A stretch of 64,000 bases of DNA. It comes from Tubulanus polymorphus (taxonomy: Eukaryota; Nemertea; Palaeonemertea; Tubulaniformes; Tubulanidae). The stretch lies in the NCBI RefSeq assembly GCF_964204645.1, contig NC_134028.1, forward strand, positions 16,791,263-16,855,262, in the 5' to 3' direction. Positions 58,765 to 64,000 of this stretch are shown piece after piece. Made by a program: the position numbers and the translations under genes. The notes below the pieces were generated by a model, which was not told where the DNA came from, searched no databases, and was given only the letters and a program-made list of their open reading frames with translations. Position 1 is the stretch's first letter, and each line of letters opens with the position of its first letter.

Positions 58765-61154
58765 GTGAATATTCTATCCTTCTAATTATATAACCCTCCC
58801 CCCCCCGACGTTGTGCCCTTGGTACAATTCAGCCTGCAAGTATATTCAGTTTTTTAGCTAACGCTATGTTTTCATTCGCATTCTCCTGAACTTATCTCTG
58901 ATTAGCTCAGAGCTAAAATCCCATTGTATGACATATGAGCAATGACAGGAGCATAAAGCATGTGGTGGGCTATTGTGGCATCATCAATTAGGACAAGCTA
59001 ATTGCCCCTGCTTTTTATGTAGATCCACAATGGATGTGCATAGTGTCATACCCTCAGTCTGTCGTGCATGCCTGGGTCCGAAAGACTTTTTGTCACATTT
59101 TTTCTGTTTCTGTATATTTTTGATACAGAATATAGAAAAATAGTTAAATTTCTGATTAAAAAGGTGAAATAATTTAGATTTTTAACATAAAATATAGAAA
59201 AATAGTTAAATTTCTAATTAATAAGTTGAAATAATTTTGATTTTTAACATAGAATATAGTGAAATTGTAAAATCCTTGATTAGAAAAGTAAAAATGATTT
59301 AGTAAATGTATTTAAAGAAAAAGAATGAAAGAATAAACCGAATTCAAAATTGAAATAAAAGAAATTAATAACTTATTTTCACTATTTAATGTTAAAAATT
59401 ATATCTCGGCAACAAATTTAGTGTATGGAAGACAATATAAAATCAATAATATTACTGCGATTAATCAAATATTATTAAATGAAACATATTTAATTACTGA
59501 ACTAATAGATACTATAGATAATGGTGTTAAAAATCCTTATTAAAAAACCTAATTAAAATATTATTATCCTTACCGTATTTTCCGGTGTACAAGTCGACCC
59601 AGTGTATAAGTCGAGGTCAAATTTTCAGTTTAATAAGTTGTGCTAGGGCTATAGTCGGTGTATAAGTCGAGTCGCTTCTTCATAAGTTTACATATGTCAC
59701 ATTGAAAACAGTGCCGATGTCATTCTCATAGTAGTTGAGAGTATTTACCACTAATTGCAATATTAAATCATTGGGATCTGTTGTTTCTAATATTAAATTA
59801 CCGGATTAGTGCTCATTGTTTGTATCCACATGTTGAATGTATAGTGTATATGTTGAATGCCGCGCACCTGTAGTCTATTATTAGACTGACTGTGTATTGA
59901 TTATTGGCACGCTGCCACAGCATCGCGGCTTATATAAACACTGTACAATGAATATACGGGGTTTTCTTTCTCTTTTGATTTTTAACATTAGTTAATTTTG
60001 AAACATTTCCGAACTATAAGAAACTATTTTTATCAACATCCTAAATTCTGATTGGTATATGAGTGTAGCCTAACAATTAATATTCCATTTCATCATGGCG
60101 ACCTTGAACTCTAAACATCGTCAGTTAAGGAAAACGATATCGAAAGTGTAGCCGGTGTATAAGTCGACCTAAGTTTTTTGGACATGATTTTTGGTCTCAA
60201 AAACTCGACTTATACACCGGAAAATACGGTATATTCAAAATCACATAAATCAAAATATCAGGAATTAAACATAAAAACTATGAGAATAGTAACAATTATA
60301 TATTGAAAAGAAATCAAGTTCACTAATAAATTATATGTTTCTAATATAAATATTTTATAATCAAATTCTAAGATAAATATTTATAATAAAATTCTAATAG
60401 GCCCTTATGAATATTTTATAATAAAATTCTAAATATTTTATAATCAAAATCGAATATGAATATTTTATAATCAATTCTATTATAGATATTTTATAAGCAA
60501 ATTCAATAAATCGGATAGTTATCGATTCCCACTACATCTTCACAAATTTTAATGTTCAAAGACTTATCTAGTCAATTAGTATATGCACATAAATGTTGAA
60601 TCAATATCAGCAGGTTCACTGACCTAAACTAAGCGTGCTTACAGTACCGTATAGTCCTCTTAGTTATTATGGATTTTTGCGTTGGCAAAAGTCAATAGTG
60701 TCGTCGATTCACTGATTTCCGATAGCGTATCCAAAATAAAGTCGAAATTCAATCACTGGGAAAGACTTACAGCATCCATATTCACTATTGGGCGCTAAAG
60801 GGCATTCCCAGTTCCATCATTATCAAGAACATACAAAATATAAAAAGTTCTGCCGTGTACTAGTGAGTCATTGGGAAAACCCATTCATTGCCATGTGCTT
60901 CATCAAAGTTGAACATGCTTACTACTTCACCTGTATACATTGTTGCAAATCCAAGAACAAATCAATTTTATGCCGTAAAGTTTAACGTTCTCAACTTCTC
61001 AGTTGATCCTACTGGACCCATGGTCCTGAATTGATGTTTTCCAGGGAGATTTTATGAACGTCTTGATCAATTGTCTTTATCTTTCATGTTGTATTGTATC
61101 CAAAGCAAAATTCGGTCAATCAGGCACTAGATTTTTACAAGATTTCTCTTTTTA
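58765..61154 (+). other. RBM22 intron 5, first part
   Basis: No further RBM22 exon was found up to the window end, so this intron exceeds 5.2 kb. Apart from the MITE at 59573, the sequence is AT-rich without recognisable genes. 59100-59280 has two to three worn copies of an ATAGAAAAATAGTTAAATTT stretch, and 60340-60490 has repeated ATATTTTATAATCAAATTC. The open frame 60788-60985 shows no known motif. Confidence 0.7.
59573..60229. mobile_element. MITE with CCGTATTTTCC ends (type 2)
   Basis: Flanked by TA (59571-59572, 60230-60231). The ends are CCGTATTTTCCGGTGTACAA and TTATACACCGGAAAATACGG. The subterminal word GTGTATAAGTCGA recurs about four times. It shares only the outermost 14-15 bp with the element at 55416; the inside is different. 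657 bp, no gene. Confidence 0.87.
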
Positions 61155-63793
61155 GCCCAATTGGGACTTTAGTCCCAGCGGGCTATTGCGTTCACCTTTC
61201 GTCCGTTGTCCGTCCATAGACGGAATCCAGTTATTTTGGGAAGTTTTGATGACGCTTCAAGGTAATGCCATGATATTTGGTTTATACATGTATCTACCCT
61301 AGACACATCTTCAGCCCAAAAACTGGCCCTGTCAGAATCAAGATGGCCAACTGGCGGACATTGTTGTTCGTCAAAATGAGCACTTTTTACACATTTTCAA
61401 AGTTTTCGAGGGAAATTTTGAAGACGCTTTGATCAATTACCTTGATCTTTGGTTTATATTTGAATCTACCAAGGGCCCATCAGCATAAGAAAAATCGACC
61501 TGACTCAAGATGGCCGTCCTATGACCTTTTTAGTGGCCAAAAATGTCAATTTTGGCCAGAATTCTAGGTCCTGTAGCTTCCAGGTTTGCCATTTCTCATT
61601 GCAATTTGTGAGGTATTCTTTGGAAAGGGATGTTTTATACCTCGAGACAGGTATTTTTGATCAGCCAATTATGACACAATTGGCAGCCATCTTGGTGTCA
61701 TCAGTACTCATTCGTAGGTGGGAAAAAGTTTTTCCACATTAAATTCATACCTAAGCATATTGTGTCACTATATTCAATTGGAAAGTTGTAGCCCATAAAG
61801 TTTTCTATGATTTTGGTGAGTTTCAAGGTCATTGGTTTTGTATGTGGCCACGAGGGGGCGTTGAATAATACAATAACTTAGTATTTCTATATTATATTTG
61901 TACCTATGCATATTTTGTTACTACAATCAATTGCAAAGTTGTAGCTCATGACAACTTCCATGATTTTGGTGAGTTTTAAGGACATTAGTTTTTCTATATG
62001 GTCACTAGGGGGCGTTGAATTGTAGAATAACTTAGTATTTCCTTATTAGATTGGTACCTAGGCATATTTTGTTACCATGATCAATTGCAAAGTTGTAGTT
62101 CATGACATCGTCTATGATTGTGGTGAGTTTTTAGCCCACTTGGGACTTAAGTCCCAGCGGGCTATTGCGTTCACTTTTCGTCCGTCGTCCGTTCGAGACG
62201 GAATCCAGTTATTTTGGGAAGTTTTGAAGACGCTTCAATGTAATGGGTTGATATTTGGGTTACACATGTATCTACCCTAGACACATCTTCAGCCCAAAAA
62301 CTGGCCCTGTCAGAATCAAGATGGCCAACTGGCAGCCATTGTTGTTCGCCAAAATCAACACTTTTTACACTTTTTGAGGGAAATTTTGAAGACGCTTTGA
62401 TCAATTACCTTGATCTTTCGGTGTATGTGAATCCCCCCAGGGCCCATCAGCTGAACAAAAATTGGGTCGATCGGACTCAAGATGACCGTCCTATGACCTT
62501 TTTTAGTGCCCAAAAAGGTCAATTTTGGCCCGAACCTGAGTCCTGTAGCTCCTTACTGGTATGCCATTACTCATTGCAATTTGTGATGAGTATTCTTTGA
62601 AAAGGGATGTTTTATACCTGAGACAGGTATTTTTGATCAGCCAATTATGACGCAATTGGCGGCCATCTTGGTGTCACCAGTAATCATTCGTAGTTGGGAA
62701 AAAGTTTTTCCACATTGTATTGATACCTAAGCGTATTGTGTTACCACAATCAATTAGAAACTTCATCAATTAGAAGCTCATAACGTGTTCTATGATTGAA
62801 GTGAGTTTCAGGGTCATTGGTTTTTGTATATGGCCACCAGGGGGCGTTGAATAATACAATATCTTAGTATTTCTATGTTATATTCGTATCAGTGCATATT
62901 TTGTAACCACAATCAATTGCAAAGTTGTAGCTCATGACATCATCTATGATTGTGGCATTTTTTAAGGCCATTAGTTATTCTATATGGTCACCAGGGGGCG
63001 TTGAATAGTAGAATAACTTAGTATTTCCTTATTATATTGGTACCTAGGCATATTTTGTTACCATGATCAATTACAAAGTTATAGTTCGTGACATGTTCTA
63101 TGATTGTGGTGAGTTTCAAGGTCATTGGGTTTTGAATATGGTCACCAGGGGGCGTTGAATAGTAGAATAACTTAGTATTTCCATAATTAAGTGGTAACGA
63201 GGCATATTTTGTTATCACAATCAATTACAAAATCGTAGCTGCTGACATGTTCTATGATTGTGGCGAGTTTCAAGGTCATTGGTTTTTGTATATGGTCACC
63301 AGGGGCGTTGAATATTGAAATTGTTAGATTGTTGAGCATTTGGAACCACTTCCCAAGTGGGCATGGTGTCCCTGGACCCCTAGTTAAGGACATTAGTTAT
63401 TCCATATAGTCACCAGGGGGCGTTGAATAGTAGAATCGCTTAGTGTTTCCTTATTAGATTGGTACCTAGGCATATTTTGTTACCATGATCAATTGCAAGT
63501 TGTATTTCATGACATGTACTATGATTGTGGTGAGTTTTAAGGTCATTGGGTTTTGCATATGGTCACCAGGGGGCATTGAATAGTAGAATAACTCAGTATT
63601 TCCGTATCAAATTAGTAACGAGGCATATTTTGTTATCACAATCAATTACAAAATCATAGCTGCTGACATGTTCTATGATTGTGGTAGGTTTCAAGGTCAC
63701 TGGTTTTTGTATATGGTCACTAGGGGGCGTTATGTATTGAAATTGTTAGATTGTTGTGCATTTGAAACCACTTCCCAAGTGGGCATGGTGTCA
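61155..63793 (+). mobile_element. CTCF-motif element, copy A (interrupted by copy B)
   Basis: It starts GCCCAATTGGGACTTTAGTC after TTTTTA, runs to 62133 and continues at 63384-63793. Motif words stand at 61848, 62003, 63409, 63563 and 63718, close to a 154-bp period once copy B is removed. The 3' end is cut after CATGGTGTC at about 63793. Confidence 0.9.
62134..63383 (+). mobile_element. CTCF-motif element, copy B, complete and nested
   Basis: 1250 bp from GCCCACTTGGGACTTAAGTC to CTGGACCCCTAG, flanked by TTA (62131-62133 and 63384-63386) within a site that reads GAGTTTTTAAGGACATTAG when empty, as in copy 34450-34470. This defines the borders and a 3-bp (or TA) target duplication. Motif words are at 62831, 62989, 63143 and 63297. 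The best one, TGGCCACCAGGGGGCGTT, is at 62831-62848. Confidence 0.92.
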
Positions 63794-64000
63794 GTAAAAT
63801 TAAATTAGATTAGTAAAATTAGAAAGTTAAATTAGTAACGAGGCATATTTTGTTATCACAATCAATTACAAAATCAAAGCTGCTGACATGTTCTATGATT
63901 GTGGTAGGTTTCAAGGTCATTGGTTTTTGTATATGGTCACTAGGGGGCGTTATGTATTGAAATTGTTAGATTGTTGAGCATTTGAAACCACTTCCCAAGT
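63794..64000 (+). repeat. Further partial copy of the motif-unit array
   Basis: After a short AT-rich junction (AGTAAAATTAAATTAGATT) the sequence from about 63825 repeats 63600-63780 almost exactly, with a motif at 63939-63950, and runs out of the window. Confidence 0.88.

Noticed and set aside
60788-60985. 65-codon frame in RBM22 intron 5, tested as the next RBM22 exon
   Set aside because: Its residues do not match RBM22 or any family I recognise, and the borders lack suitable splice phases.

Overview
The window is animal nuclear DNA. Its one clear host gene, the splicing factor RBM22, is broken by several introns with GT-AG borders. Everything else is repeats and relics of eukaryotic mobile elements: Ty3/Gypsy, Penelope-like, Polinton/adintovirus-like, Helentron-like, MITEs and satellites. 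Frequent TAGGCCTA-type words and this mix of elements suit a marine invertebrate, but the species cannot be named from the sequence.

Layout. 1-10440: one copy of a roughly 5.4 kb non-coding repeat, ending in a 109-bp tandem array (1525-1980) and broken at 4001-7428 by a Gypsy element with a GGTAC target duplication. 10524-16044: exons of an unrecognised gene, possibly an OB-fold protein and probably decayed, with a Penelope-like element (11336-13583, 11-bp target duplication) in its first intron. 16071-19700: a motif-rich dispersed repeat, a broken Myb/SANT-like gene on the minus strand and an (AT)n tract. 19727-21450: LTR and gag of a second Gypsy element. 21728-26616 and 40181-46127: decayed Polinton-like genes, all on the minus strand. 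26712-40180: a 13.5 kb Helentron-like composite that split one Polinton gene, holding about 5.6 kb of a 31-bp CpG-rich satellite. 41653-44685: a related insertion. 46188-46307: a 120-bp hairpin. 46308-52590: the second, inverted copy of the 5.4 kb repeat. 52774-58764: the first five coding exons of RBM22, with MITEs in its introns. 58765-64000: the next RBM22 intron, ending in nested copies of a repeat that carries a CTCF-like word about every 154 bp.

How the parts relate. Insertions date each other. The Polinton was in place before the Helentron-like array entered it. The satellite was in place before the CTCF-motif element entered at 33660. In the last 3 kb one copy of that element sits inside another. 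Only RBM22 looks under coding constraint. The mobile-element genes carry stops, frameshifts or deletions.
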